A DNA stretch of 64,000 nt from the NCBI RefSeq assembly GCF_013394165.1, contig NZ_CP041330.1, positions 558,001-622,000 of the forward strand. Direction: 5' to 3'. The first letter of the stretch is position 1; each line of letters opens with the position of its first letter. Below are positions 46,879 to 56,641 of this stretch, in pieces. The position numbers and the translations under genes were made by a program. Below the pieces are notes generated by a model, which was given only the letters and a program-made list of their open reading frames with translations, was not told the origin of the DNA and made no database searches. Origin of the DNA: Pseudoalteromonas sp. Scap06 (lineage in GTDB: Bacteria; Pseudomonadota; Gammaproteobacteria; Enterobacterales; Alteromonadaceae).

Positions 46879-47033
46879 TCACCGGCTGCAGCCAAAAGGG
46901 CTCGTTTGCAAGTGACCACAAGTCATTCATGCCTGCAATTTGAGCTCCTTTTATTACCTATGCTTTTAGTGCTTTGTACTGCTAAATTAGCTTTCGAACA
47001 CTACTCAGCTTGAAAGCATGAGAAGCCCAGTAC

Positions 47034-48677
47034 TTACACTTTAAACTGTTGTACCAATTTTAATAAGTTATTGCCTAGTATTGCCATTTCGTTACTTGCT
47101 GTTGATGTTTGCTCAGTTGCAGCTGATGATTGCTCTGTCACTTGTTTAATATTAACAACGTTGCGGCTGATCTCATCTGCAACCACGGCCTGTTGTTCAG
47201 CGGCTGAGGCTATTTGCGCGTTCATATCATTAATTGCGCTGCTGTAGTCATTGATTGTTCGCAGGGTTTCACCTGTTTTACTCACTTTTTCAACAACTAA
47301 GTCTGTTTGTTGTTGGCTTTTGGTCATTACCTCAATGGCGGTTAATATTCCGGATTGAAACTTATCGATCATTTGTTCTATGTTGGTGGCCGACTCTTTA
47401 GTTCGTTGTGCTAAGGTTCTTACTTCATCAGCAACAACTGCAAAGCCTCTGCCTTGCTCACCCGCTCTTGCGGCTTCAATGGCGGCATTTAATGCCAATA
47501 AGTTTGTTTGTTCAGATACGCCTTTAATAACATCTAATATGGTACTTATATTTTCGCTGTCGGCTTGTAGCTTTTCAATTGCAGAGGCGGATTGGTTAAT
47601 TTCTTTAGTAAGGTTATCAACCGCGTGAACTGTTTCGTTCACCATGCTTTCACCGGCTTTAGCATTATTATTTGAATCACTTGCTGAACTTGCTGCATTT
47701 TCTGCGCTATTTGCAACGTCTTGAATTGTTGCATTCATTTGCGTCATAGCGGTGGCAACTTGTTGCGTTTCATCATGCAGCTTTTTAACTGCTGCACTTG
47801 TGGTGTTACTAACTATTGAAAGCTCTTCGGAAGTTGATGCAACCTGAGTGGTTTCAGATGCCACTGAGGTTATTGTGGTGCGAATTTTAGCAACAAATTT
47901 ATTAAATGCGCGGGCAACGTCGCCGGTTTCATCTTTTGATGAATCGTCGACTGTTACGGTTAAATCACCTTCGCCATCGGCAATATCGTTCATTCTATGT
48001 GAAAGGCGATTAAGTGCGCCGGTAATTCTCGAAGAGATAAAAATGGCAATAACAATACCTGCGATTAAGCCTACAAGGGTAATTACAAGCATTAAGCTAT
48101 ATGCAGAGGAGTGCCGTGCTTGAGCTTCTAACTCGTCATTTGCCATATCTTGTTCGATTGCATTTACTAAATTAGTCATTTGAGAAATGGCTAAATCGTT
48201 TAGCCTCCTGCCTTCATTTTTAGATAAGGCTATTGCTTTGTCGTTTAAATCAGCTCTTGCTAGATCACGAATTTGAAGATTTACCTCAATATATTCATCC
48301 CATGTCGCGGCAAATTCATCGAGTAAACGTTTGCCGTTGTCATTGACTAAATTGCGAAGAGTTGCACGTCGCTTTAGCATTTCATCTCGCGTTTGAGCTA
48401 TGAAGTCGGCGTATTCATCCATGGCTGCTTTTGAGTCTGCCAAAATTATATTTTTTTCAGCTCGAGATACAGCTAAAGCGCCTTGATTGACTCTAGCTGC
48501 CAGTTTTACTTTTTCAGCTGAAACATTAATTATTTTACTCATTTGATCATTCATTATGGAAAGGTTATATATACCAATCCCAGCAGTAACAATTAGCATG
48601 ATGATTATTAGACTAAAACTCGCTAATAATTTTGCTTTAATTGAAGTGAAACCAATTTGATTTAAATTTGAAATCAT
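47034..48677 (-). CDS. methyl-accepting chemotaxis protein
   Basis: A 547-aa transmembrane chemoreceptor from ATG 48677 (AAAGGA upstream). First helix [20 protein letters not shown], a periplasmic four-helix sensor of the 4HB_MCP type, second helix [24 protein letters not shown] domain, then the signalling hairpin with the canonical tip [20 protein letters not shown] and [18 protein letters not shown]. It controls CheA. The sensor segment gives no ligand. No CheR/CheB-tether pentapeptide ends the protein. It is a single gene. Confidence 0.95.
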   Translation of the reverse strand: MISNLNQIGFTSIKAKLLASFSLIIIMLIVTAGIGIYNLSIMNDQMSKIINVSAEKVKLAARVNQGALAVSRAEKNIILADSKAAMDEYADFIAQTRDEMLKRRATLRNLVNDNGKRLLDEFAATWDEYIEVNLQIRDLARADLNDKAIALSKNEGRRLNDLAISQMTNLVNAIEQDMANDELEAQARHSSAYSLMLVITLVGLIAGIVIAIFISSRITGALNRLSHRMNDIADGEGDLTVTVDDSSKDETGDVARAFNKFVAKIRTTITSVASETTQVASTSEELSIVSNTTSAAVKKLHDETQQVATAMTQMNATIQDVANSAENAASSASDSNNNAKAGESMVNETVHAVDNLTKEINQSASAIEKLQADSENISTILDVIKGVSEQTNLLALNAAIEAARAGEQGRGFAVVADEVRTLAQRTKESATNIEQMIDKFQSGILTAIEVMTKSQQQTDLVVEKVSKTGETLRTINDYSSAINDMNAQIASAAEQQAVVADEISRNVVNIKQVTEQSSAATEQTSTASNEMAILGNNLLKLVQQFKV

Positions 48678-49069
48678 TTTTAAATTCCTTTTGGCAGTCC
48701 ATTTATCGACTTGTATCTTTGAAAAATAACAGGTTCGTTGTAGCACCACTAATTAATAAACTGTAGAACAAAAATTTAATAAATAAAGGTTGGTTTTTAA
48801 TCAGGTTAATTGTGTTATTTTTGATAGACGAGAGAGTTATGAACTTTATTTATTATAATTCCCCGACTTTAATGATTAATATTTTATAAATTAAAGTGTG
48901 ATTTTTTGGGTTGTTTTTTCTTTTTTTTATTAAATAGTTAGGTTTTCAAGGCTACTTTTTAAATTATCACCGCTTAGGGCTAAACAGTGATAATTGAGAA
49001 TGAAAAGTCAGCCAGCGAGTAAGGAATTGAGCTGGCTTGACTGTATTTAACGTTTACTCTGGAACGAAA
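48678..49069. other. intergenic region between chemoreceptor and RAYT copy C
   Basis: 392 bp, AT-rich, with no gene. It carries the chemoreceptor promoter and an imperfect hairpin (AGTCAGCCAGC / GCTGGCTTGACT, 49007-49043) near the RAYT element. Confidence 0.45.
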
Positions 49070-50110
49070 GGGGTCAAATCTTGACTTCAGACATCAAAGG
49101 TCTAGATTTATAGTTTACTACTCATTGAGTGAATTACTATGTCTAGGCCGCTGCGAATAGAGTATGCGTTTTATCATGTGATGAATCGTGGGAGAGGGCG
49201 TGAAAATACCTTCTTGAGCGATGACGACTTTAAGTGTTTTTTATATTGCATTGAGCAAGCAAGCCTTCGCTTTAATATTGAAGTGCATTCATATTGTTTA
49301 ATGACCAATCATTACCACCTGCTAATCAAAACCCCCGATGCAAATTTAGGCAGAGCCATGAAGCATATTAATGGCCTTTATACCCAATACTTTAATCGAA
49401 CACATAACACAGATGGTGCGTTGTTTAGAGGGCGCTACAAAGCGGTGCTTGTGGATGCAGATAACTATTTATTACATGTTAGTCGGTACATTCACCGTAA
49501 CCCAATTGAAACGAACACACCGTTGGTAGAAGAGCTTGCTAAGTATAAATGGTCTAGCTATTCAGCTTTTATTAAAAGAGGAGCGACACCGAAATGGCTC
49601 GTCCGAGATTTTATATTTTCGCTGCAAGGCAAAAAGCGTAAATATGCAGCTTATAAGCAGTTTGTGGAATATGAAAACAACAAAGAAATAAGCGCTTTTT
49701 ATGGTGCTAAAAAGTTATTGTCGGTTTTGGGTTGTGAGGACTTTATTGAAAACATAAAAGACTATATTGCCAAGTCAGATAGTGAAAGTAAGCTTGTTAG
49801 TAAAAAGCACTCAGCAGATGATGTTATAGCTTACTTAGCTCAATACTTTAATGTTGAAGTTGATGAGATTATAGCGGTTAAAAAGGGGCGAAAAGAGAAA
49901 ATTTACCACGCTGGTTTGCTATTAAATTATGCCAAGATTTAATAGGATTAAATTTGCAGGCTTTAGCAGATGTTTTTAATGTTGAACACTATTCGGCAAT
50001 ATCGAAAGCTGTCGGTAGGTTGAATACATTAATGGTTGAAGATAAAAAGGTTAAATTACAATACGGAAAACTTCGAGATTGTTTGATGTCTGAAGTCAAG
50101 ATTTGACCCC
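49070..50110 (+). mobile_element. RAYT element C with inverted REP ends
   Basis: Inverted 29-bp REP ends lie at 49070-49098 and 50082-50110 (here the arms match perfectly). The interior is nearly identical to element A, especially in its 3' half, except for a 6-bp deletion after MSRPLRIEY and scattered substitutions. Recent duplication or gene conversion is implied. Confidence 0.85.
49139..49942 (+). CDS. REP-associated tyrosine (Y1) transposase, copy C, C-terminus frameshifted
   Basis: A 267-aa Y1 transposase, the twin of copy A: SYCLMTNHYHLLIKTP with the HUH site, GLYTQYFNRTHN, and RYKAVLVDADNYLLHVSRYI. It lacks two residues after MSRPLRIEY. The same frame break after LLLNYAKI separates the catalytic part from the HTH tail (LQALADVFNVEHYSAISKAV in the other frame). 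That the break is shared means it did not arise independently. Confidence 0.88.
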   Translation: MSRPLRIEYAFYHVMNRGRGRENTFLSDDDFKCFLYCIEQASLRFNIEVHSYCLMTNHYHLLIKTPDANLGRAMKHINGLYTQYFNRTHNTDGALFRGRYKAVLVDADNYLLHVSRYIHRNPIETNTPLVEELAKYKWSSYSAFIKRGATPKWLVRDFIFSLQGKKRKYAAYKQFVEYENNKEISAFYGAKKLLSVLGCEDFIENIKDYIAKSDSESKLVSKKHSADDVIAYLAQYFNVEVDEIIAVKKGRKEKIYHAGLLLNYAKI

Positions 50111-50235
50111 ATTTGGTTTTCAATACGGAAAACTTCGAGATTGTTTGATGTCTGAAGTCAAGATTTGACCCCATTTGGTTTTGAAGTCAAGATTTGACCC
50201 CATTTGGTTTTCCATTTGGTTTCATTTGGTTTTTG
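50082..50235 (+). repeat. REP-derived repeat cluster after RAYT copy C
   Basis: Three copies of GAAGTCAAGATTTGACCCC followed by CATTTGGTTTT units; the first two also share a ~70-bp block that begins ATACGGAAAACTTCGAGA. It parallels the cluster after copy A but with its own local duplications. Confidence 0.85.
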
Positions 50236-50426
50236 GTTTTCGTGATTTTTGCAGTTTTTTTATACATTTATTTACAATGGATTGACATGAATTCTTGTAC
50301 CTAAAAAAACTTTAGTATTTAATGAGGTTTTATCCTTTTGTTGTTCATTGCTCGTCAATGGTATGTCAAAGATGAGGAACGGAAGGCCCATTAGATTACT
50401 TTTCACATCGGAAGTGGTTTTATATT

Positions 50427-51965
50427 ATGAAAATCAAAATTTTAAGTTTAGCTATATCGGCTGTATTGTTAACTGGCTGTGGGGGTTCTGATAAAAAAAG
50501 CACACCGACCGTAGTCCAAAGTGTGTTTGAGATCCAGCCATTAATGACGGTTACGGGCAAGGAAGATAGTCCATCAGCTATAGTCATTAATGCCAATAAA
50601 GTCCCTGATGACGCTGAGGCCATAGTTTTAGAATTAGTAGAACAACCTACGCTTGGTGAGATATCGGGTATATATCCAAATTTAAGCTACGTGCCGGTGG
50701 CAGACCAATTTGGTGACGATACCTTTAGCTTTAAACTAAAAAAAGGCACTAAAGAAAGTAGCACGGTAAAAGTTAATATTACCCTTGCGGCTGTTAACGA
50801 TGCGCCAGTAATTACAGGAACTCCTGCTGCTACTGTGCAAGCTAATGAAACGTATCATTTTGCTGCCGCGGCTTCAGATATTGATTCTGAGCAATTGAGT
50901 TTTAGTATTGACAATAAACCTGATTGGGCGACGTTTGATACTGTAACTGGGGTATTAAGTGGTATGCCTTCAAATCAGCATGCAGGTAAAACCAGTGGTA
51001 TTGTTATTCGTGTCTCAGATGGTGAATTTGAAGCTGCTTTACCTGCATTTGATATTGAAGTGATTGCAGTATCTTGGGTTAAACTCGGTGATTTACCGGG
51101 CTTTGAAGGTACGCATTTAAATGTTCAGTCAACCAGTGATGATCTGTATGCAGTGACACATAACTTTGCGATTGCTGCTGCTTCTATATGTTCAAGTGCC
51201 GAACCGAGCGCTCCGAGGTTGTCACATTGGGATATAGCACAAAATAGCTGGCAAAAACTGAGCTCACCGCAATCGAGTCGTTATTATTATCAATCAGAAC
51301 TTGTTGATAAAAAGCTTTATCTCTTTGGTGGCACCGAGGCGTGTGCAAGTGGGGCAAATGCACAAGCTAATATGGAAGTGTATGATACACAAGAAAAAAC
51401 CTGGCAGACGTTTGCAGCACCTACCTTTGCGCCGTTTATTAATCCGCTACAAGCGAGTTGTTCATTTAATGATGAGGTCATTGCGTTTTCTAAAAATGGT
51501 CAACAGCAACGCCTTAATCGTTTAAATACAGTGGATAACAGCTGGCAAGCAACAGAACTACCTGAGAGTTTGAATGAAATACAGCATTGTTTTAGCAAAG
51601 GTGATGCGCTTTTTGTTATCCAACGTCAATACGAGCAATTACTGTTAAGTCAATTTGATGTTGCTACACAAAGTGTTTTAAATTCAGAGTTAATTCCTGA
51701 TTTTGAAGCCGGTGTTTATTATGACACTACACTTATAGGTAATACGTTATACCTGTTAAGTGCAAAAAACTTTGTGGAATTTGATTTTGATTTAATGCAA
51801 TGGAAAACGCTTACCGCTAATCCGTTTGCGGTTGAGGTGCAAGATACGACTAGCTATTATTTACGTGATTTTAAAACGGTTGCCTATGGTAATACTCTGC
51901 TGTCGGTTGGTGGCGCTTATACCAATTATTATGGTAAAGCCATATATCAATATATTCCGCAATAA
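50427..51965 (+). CDS. lipoprotein with cadherin-like/Ig repeats and kelch-like C-terminus
   Basis: A 512-aa exported lipoprotein: signal MKIKILSLAISAVLLTGCGG with lipobox LTGC. Residues about 35-125 and 125-215 are two Ig/cadherin-like modules; VNDAPVITGTPAATVQANET and LSGMPSNQHAGKTSGIVIRV are typical of He_PIG/tandem-95-like repeats. Residues about 220-510 contain kelch-like blades (KKLYLFGGTEACASG, NMEVYDTQEKTWQTF, NTLYLLSAKNFVEFD). Surface binding or polysaccharide interaction is likely; ligand unknown. A terminator follows. Confidence 0.8.
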   Translation: MKIKILSLAISAVLLTGCGGSDKKSTPTVVQSVFEIQPLMTVTGKEDSPSAIVINANKVPDDAEAIVLELVEQPTLGEISGIYPNLSYVPVADQFGDDTFSFKLKKGTKESSTVKVNITLAAVNDAPVITGTPAATVQANETYHFAAAASDIDSEQLSFSIDNKPDWATFDTVTGVLSGMPSNQHAGKTSGIVIRVSDGEFEAALPAFDIEVIAVSWVKLGDLPGFEGTHLNVQSTSDDLYAVTHNFAIAAASICSSAEPSAPRLSHWDIAQNSWQKLSSPQSSRYYYQSELVDKKLYLFGGTEACASGANAQANMEVYDTQEKTWQTFAAPTFAPFINPLQASCSFNDEVIAFSKNGQQQRLNRLNTVDNSWQATELPESLNEIQHCFSKGDALFVIQRQYEQLLLSQFDVATQSVLNSELIPDFEAGVYYDTTLIGNTLYLLSAKNFVEFDFDLMQWKTLTANPFAVEVQDTTSYYLRDFKTVAYGNTLLSVGGAYTNYYGKAIYQYIPQ

Positions 51966-51987
51966 TTTATATCCATAAAACTGATTT

Positions 51988-52011
51988 AAAGGGCTCACAG
52001 AGCCCTTTTTT
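51988..52011 (+). terminator. terminator after the lipoprotein gene
   Basis: AAAGGGCTC, loop ACA, GAGCCCTTTTTT: a 9-bp stem with a T tail, 22 nt after the stop codon. Confidence 0.93.
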
Positions 52012-52364
52012 ATTGCTGATTTACCTTATTAATTAAAAATTAAGCGTCTAGCGATGTAGAGCAAAGTGATCATCCATTATAAAGTTCCGGTCAAGCAGGC
52101 AGCTGTGTTTTCTTGACCTTTTTATTCTAAAAGCCAAACGCCCCTACTTTTTAAACCAATTTAAATATGGCTATGGACCTAGTAATGGCCTCGATTGGTG
52201 AGAATACGCGCTATGGCTTGGGTAAAGAACGCCCTATGAATTTAGATATTTTTAGCATCATTGATGATTAAGTAAGGCCCTTGGTCTCCGTCATCGTTTA
52301 CTACCAATATCAGTCCTGTTTCTGGCAGTGTATATACACTGCCTAATAACAAATAAATTTAAAA
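52012..52364. other. 353-bp intergenic region with dispersed repeat and gene relic
   Basis: It holds the second 74-bp repeat (52082-52155, inverted to 40057-40130) and a 34-codon reading at 52167-52271 that starts MAMDLVMASIGENTRYGLGK and looks like a fragment of a lost gene. No ribosome-binding site precedes it. Confidence 0.5.
52082..52155 (+). repeat. 74-bp dispersed repeat, copy 2
   Basis: Contains GGTCAAG (52089-52095) and CTTGACC (52112-52118) as hairpin arms around GCAGGCAGCTGTG; it matches the reverse complement of copy 1 closely. Possibly a non-autonomous mobile hairpin. Confidence 0.75.
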
Positions 52365-52865
52365 TTAGTTATCTTCGATAACAATGGTGCAGGCAGCAGG
52401 GCTTTCACCAGTCATACTTATTACTGCCGTATACCCGTTATGACTTTCATCGTAAATGCCATCATCAGAGTAGTGTTTTTTTGTTTTATCAGCCGCTTTA
52501 TATGCATCTTTAGAGCTACTATAAGGCGTTTTACTATGCTGTACTTTAAAATAGTTCTGTTTATTTACTGGTGTTGCGGACATAATTGCCCAACCAGATT
52601 TATTACCTGAAATTTCAATGCTCATAGTAATATTTGAACCCGCACCTTTAGCATGAACACCTGCTTCCCAAAGCTCCCCAGGGTTAATTTTGTTGCCACC
52701 GTCAACATCTCGTAAACTACCATGGTCAATATAGTAATCTACACTTATTGTTGATTTTGTAGCATTCCTTATACCAACAGCCAAATCGTTGCGATCTTTA
52801 TTGCTACCAAAAACACTAGTAATTAGCTGATTAACATCAATATTAAAATTAGTATCGGTACCCAT
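52365..52865 (-). CDS. uncharacterised 166-aa protein, divergent from the ferritin-like operon
   Basis: A beta-rich protein without signal peptide: GIRNATKSTISVDYYIDHGS, NPGELWEAGVHAKGAGSNIT, then SGWAIMSATPVNKQNY and an acidic end. The pattern of Asn/Thr-rich strands recalls small lectin- or cytolysin-like folds, but no motif is decisive. It diverges from the 53290 operon across about 420 bp and may share its regulation. It has a good ATG with a GGAGAAAT site. Confidence 0.6.
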   Translation of the reverse strand: MGTDTNFNIDVNQLITSVFGSNKDRNDLAVGIRNATKSTISVDYYIDHGSLRDVDGGNKINPGELWEAGVHAKGAGSNITMSIEISGNKSGWAIMSATPVNKQNYFKVQHSKTPYSSSKDAYKAADKTKKHYSDDGIYDESHNGYTAVISMTGESPAACTIVIEDN

Positions 52866-53289
52866 AATTTATTTCTCCATTGTAAATATCTATTTCATTG
52901 TCAAACAACATAAAATTCGTTGTTAATAAAATGTTAGGTTGGATGATTTAAGATATCTATTACAAATTATTACACCCAATACTCAATTGAGTGTAATTAG
53001 GAAGGTCGATTAAAAACTCAATACAAAAACTCGTCAGGGTTGCAATTATTAGTGACCCTATGCTTTTTTCTATTTTTACTTCTAGCAACACATGCATTTA
53101 TAGCGTTATGTAATGCTGTGTAATATTTTTACGCTTGTCTTCAGCTATCTTTATAAAGAGTGTCCATCGCTCACCTAAATCAACTAGCTTAAATCTTTAA
53201 GGTGTCTTGGATAACCAACCAAGATCCTAACTTATTTTTATTTAAGCCAGCGATATTGCACAACGTTCACCGTCACAAAGGAGCAAATT
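52866..53289. promoter_or_regulatory. divergent promoter region before the ferritin-like/DUF692 operon
   Basis: 424 bp without an ORF between divergent genes. AT-rich near the minus-strand gene; the last 15 bases carry AAAGGAG, a strong ribosome-binding site for 53290. No operator is recognised. Confidence 0.45.
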
Positions 53290-55641
53290 ATGAATGTGCA
53301 AAACAAAACGGGCCCGTCGGTTGCAGTAGATACAGAAATTGATGCTAATATTCTTCTCAGCAGTGCGCAAAAGCAAAAAATTAAAGTGCGTGATAGCAAG
53401 TATAAAGCGGCTGATTTATCTTGTCTGAGAGCAATTGCACAGGCTGCAATTAACGTCGAATTATTTACAATCCCGCTTTATATGAGCGGCCTCTATTCGA
53501 TTCAAGGGACACACCAAATTGCAGACTCGTCGAAACTGTATCCCGGCCGTTATTGGCCAGGGCTTGGTCCTACGGCTGGTTATATTCCTGAAATAAGACG
53601 TAATCAGTATGATGTTAACTTAACTGCTTTGTTTGACACCGACACCTCAGCTGGAAACAGTGGTGATGCAAATAAACCAGCCAAAAAATATGAACTGTCT
53701 GTTAATCAACAAGTGTTCAACGGGGTATATAGTGTTTTTATTGAAGAAATGCTGCATCTACAACTGGCCTCAAATATGGCAAGTAAATTGGGCCTCACAC
53801 CGAGCTTTACTAGTCAGGCGTTAATTGACGAAAAATATGGTTGGAAGTGCTACAACAACAAAAGTAGCATTCCACATATTTTGAACTTTGCGGACTGTAC
53901 TACCGATTTATCTAAATTGAGCCCTGCGGTTCAAGCTTATTTCAAACAAATTTTTCCCAATAAAACGCTACAAGATTTACGTGTTAATGCTACAGAACTC
54001 AGTAAAGAGCAAACGCTGCTATTTATGTTGATAGAAGAGACTGAAGAAAATGCTCACAAAATTATTCAACCAGAGTTTTTAAAACCAAACGCAGATACAC
54101 AACGACCAAAATACTTTGAACAAGCCCCATATGACTGGTGGAAACCGAATTACAAGGAAAGTGACTTGCCGCTATTTGGTTCAATTGGGCACATGTACTT
54201 AAGTTATTGGGATTATATTCAGATCCAATATGACGATGGAACTAGTTTGTTAGATTACGCAACTATTCAGCCTACCTGCGAAGCTAGTCAGCGCGACTAC
54301 TTCAATGAGCGCCCTGGAAATGATGAATATCAAGCACAATTTCCGGGCATTATGGGTTCGCTCAACGTAAATTCAGATCATACAGCTCTCAAAGAAGCCT
54401 TAATGAACAATGTGAATGCCATTACGGATCAAGGTGAAGGTGATGGTGTGGCTGACATGCTTTGTAAACGTTGGGCTAATGAGATATGGGCGCAAAACTT
54501 TCTTGCTTCTAAGGAGTCGCCATCAAACGATGCTCACCCGAGTACAGTCGAAGAAAAGTTCCAACCAAGCGCTGAAGCATTAAAAGCGGATTACCCAGCA
54601 AGCTGCAGTGAAGGTCCTATATCAGGCTCAGCATGTGCACGGATCACCAATAAATATAAAGATCACTTTCAAATTTTCACCGATACGCTGAAGCTGATCG
54701 TTGACTTTGAATCCCCTTCATCAAACTCTAGTGAACGCTACATGACATGGCCTACATGGTTTGCTGATGGCAACACTTGGAGCTGTGAATTATTAGATCC
54801 CAAAGGGGGCGATGTAGCACATGCGAATAATCCGCAACTCCCAGAGGTAGCAAGCGTAGTGCAAGCGCTCAATAATCTGCGGCTCACGACTAATATTAAT
54901 GACACTCACCAATTATTTAGTAGTTCAGCAGTAGGTACAATCAAAGGTCTCACAACAGCGCTAGATCGCTATTGGTCGGGTAAAACTGAGGAGTTTCCGG
55001 GTCCAGCAATGGGAGGTTCTGGAGATAGAATTTCGATCTGCTGGGCAACTACAGGAATAGCGCCAGATTTAGTGAGCGGTATCGACCCACAAAGTGCGGA
55101 CACGCTTTATCATGCTTGCCAAGGAATGAGTTATAACAACATCGGCACTAATGATTTACCACCTCCTGAGGTATATCACAGCTGTAAAGGTAGTAATGAT
55201 TGTAAAGCGCAGGGAGGTTGTGGTTTTGTGCATAGCACAACGCCAGGTGGCAGCTGTGGTGGCAGTGTATCGAGCGGGCCAAAAAGTGCACCAGCCGATA
55301 ATAAGTGTAATAACTTGGGCGGTTGTGCAGTACCTATTTCGGCGTCTCAACTTTTCCCGAAGCTTTCAGGTGATGACCAAGAATACGATATGCAGTTATT
55401 TAAGTTTAACCTTAAAGATAACAGCTTCTCAGCAATAGATTATACTTACCCAAAAAGCCAAGCCGCTCTCAGTGATAAGTCAGATGAGTGCGTATTAATG
55501 CCTTATAAAAAAGGTGACGCTGTATACAACATTGCTTGGCAAGCTTACAGTAATGCTAATGGCTTGTTGGATGATAACGGTAAACCGCCTGAGCAGCCAA
55601 TGCCTTCAGATATTCGTTTAGCACTTCCTCCTTCAACTTGA
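53290..55641 (+). CDS. 783-aa VioB-like ferritin-domain protein with Cys-rich C-terminal motif
   Basis: The N-terminal half carries a ferritin-like (VioB/iminophenyl-pyruvate dimer synthase-type) domain: Glu57 in AQAAINVELFTIPLYMSGLY, Glu152-Glu153 and His156 in SVFIEEMLHLQLASNMASKL, and acidic LLFMLIEETEENAHKII. The C-terminal part has eight cysteines between 610 and 734, six of them in HSCKGSNDCKAQGGCGFV (631-647), GGSCGG and NKCNNLGGCAVPIS. The CKGxNxCKxxGGC pattern is known from small Cys-rich substrates of DUF692 enzymes. It is 13 nt before a DUF692 gene, so it is the probable modified substrate or a metal-handling partner. No signal peptide is evident. Confidence 0.75.
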   Translation: MNVQNKTGPSVAVDTEIDANILLSSAQKQKIKVRDSKYKAADLSCLRAIAQAAINVELFTIPLYMSGLYSIQGTHQIADSSKLYPGRYWPGLGPTAGYIPEIRRNQYDVNLTALFDTDTSAGNSGDANKPAKKYELSVNQQVFNGVYSVFIEEMLHLQLASNMASKLGLTPSFTSQALIDEKYGWKCYNNKSSIPHILNFADCTTDLSKLSPAVQAYFKQIFPNKTLQDLRVNATELSKEQTLLFMLIEETEENAHKIIQPEFLKPNADTQRPKYFEQAPYDWWKPNYKESDLPLFGSIGHMYLSYWDYIQIQYDDGTSLLDYATIQPTCEASQRDYFNERPGNDEYQAQFPGIMGSLNVNSDHTALKEALMNNVNAITDQGEGDGVADMLCKRWANEIWAQNFLASKESPSNDAHPSTVEEKFQPSAEALKADYPASCSEGPISGSACARITNKYKDHFQIFTDTLKLIVDFESPSSNSSERYMTWPTWFADGNTWSCELLDPKGGDVAHANNPQLPEVASVVQALNNLRLTTNINDTHQLFSSSAVGTIKGLTTALDRYWSGKTEEFPGPAMGGSGDRISICWATTGIAPDLVSGIDPQSADTLYHACQGMSYNNIGTNDLPPPEVYHSCKGSNDCKAQGGCGFVHSTTPGGSCGGSVSSGPKSAPADNKCNNLGGCAVPISASQLFPKLSGDDQEYDMQLFKFNLKDNSFSAIDYTYPKSQAALSDKSDECVLMPYKKGDAVYNIAWQAYSNANGLLDDNGKPPEQPMPSDIRLALPPST

Positions 55642-55654
55642 TAGGAAAGAGCGT

Positions 55655-56641
55655 ATGACAAATCTAACTCGGACGCAGGATTTTGCTGCGTCCGCTATCG
55701 AAAAGCTAACTGATCTTGGGTTTGGTGTTGGCCTCAGAAGTCAGCATTATCCTTATATTATGTCCCATTTGGAACACGATACATCACTTGGTGTTGATTG
55801 GTTTGAAATTATCAGTGAAAACTATATAGATAACCACGGATATGGTAGGTATGTGCTCGATAAATTAAAGGAACAATACCCGCTAGTTATGCATGGCGTA
55901 TCAATGAATATTGGTAGTAGCGATCCAATTAACTTTGAATACTTACGCAAGCTCAAAGAGTTAGGTGAGTTTGTTAACCCTCAACTTATTTCTGATCATC
56001 TATGCTGGACAGGCCTTGCTGGTTTAAATAGTCACGACTTGCTACCAATGCCGCTAACTGATGAAAGTTTACAGCACGTTATTGACCGCGTTGATCAAGT
56101 ACAAGACTTTTTAGAGAGGCCTTTAGTGCTTGAAAACCCGTCAACTTATCTTGAATTTCAACACTCTACTTTCACTGAAAGCGCGTTTTTTTGTGAGCTC
56201 GTCAAAGCAACAGGATGCGGTATGTTATTGGATGTAAATAATGTTTTTGTTAGTAGTTTTAATCATGGTTTTGACGCCGAGCAATTTATTCGCCAATTAC
56301 CCCTCGATCACATTGTTCAAATACACCTTGCAGGCCCTAGTGATTGTGGAGACTGTTTGATAGACACTCATGACCAGCCTGTCCCCTATAAGGTTTGGCA
56401 GCTTTACCAATTGGCGCAGCGCTTAACTGGGGGGACTTCGACCTTACTTGAGTGGGATGCCAATATTCCCAGTTTTTCTGAGCTGGTTGGAGAGTTAAAC
56501 AAAGCAAAGCTGGTACTAGCAGGTCATATCCCGGAACAAAATACGATTATTAACACTAACGCGCTTTCAACCCCCATAGTTAACGAGCGTTTAGATGCGG
56601 CACGCCACACCATGTCTAAGCGAGTAGAGTTAGATCAATGA
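55655..56641 (+). CDS. DUF692 (MbnB/TglH/BufB-type) multinuclear iron enzyme
   Basis: A 328-aa TIM-barrel protein. Candidate metal ligands are His31 (QHYPYI), Glu55 (IISENYID), His80 (VMHGVSMNIG), Asp114-His115 (ISDHLCW), Glu160 (LENPSTYL), Asp193 and Asn196 (LDVNNVFVS), His224 (IHLAGPSD) and Glu266 (LEWDANIPSF), the DUF692 set. MbnB makes oxazolone-thioamides from peptidyl Cys; TglH and BufB also act on Cys. The start follows GGAAAG. It overlaps the next gene by ATGA, and the Cys-rich protein precedes it. Confidence 0.94.
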   Translation: MTNLTRTQDFAASAIEKLTDLGFGVGLRSQHYPYIMSHLEHDTSLGVDWFEIISENYIDNHGYGRYVLDKLKEQYPLVMHGVSMNIGSSDPINFEYLRKLKELGEFVNPQLISDHLCWTGLAGLNSHDLLPMPLTDESLQHVIDRVDQVQDFLERPLVLENPSTYLEFQHSTFTESAFFCELVKATGCGMLLDVNNVFVSSFNHGFDAEQFIRQLPLDHIVQIHLAGPSDCGDCLIDTHDQPVPYKVWQLYQLAQRLTGGTSTLLEWDANIPSFSELVGELNKAKLVLAGHIPEQNTIINTNALSTPIVNERLDAARHTMSKRVELDQ

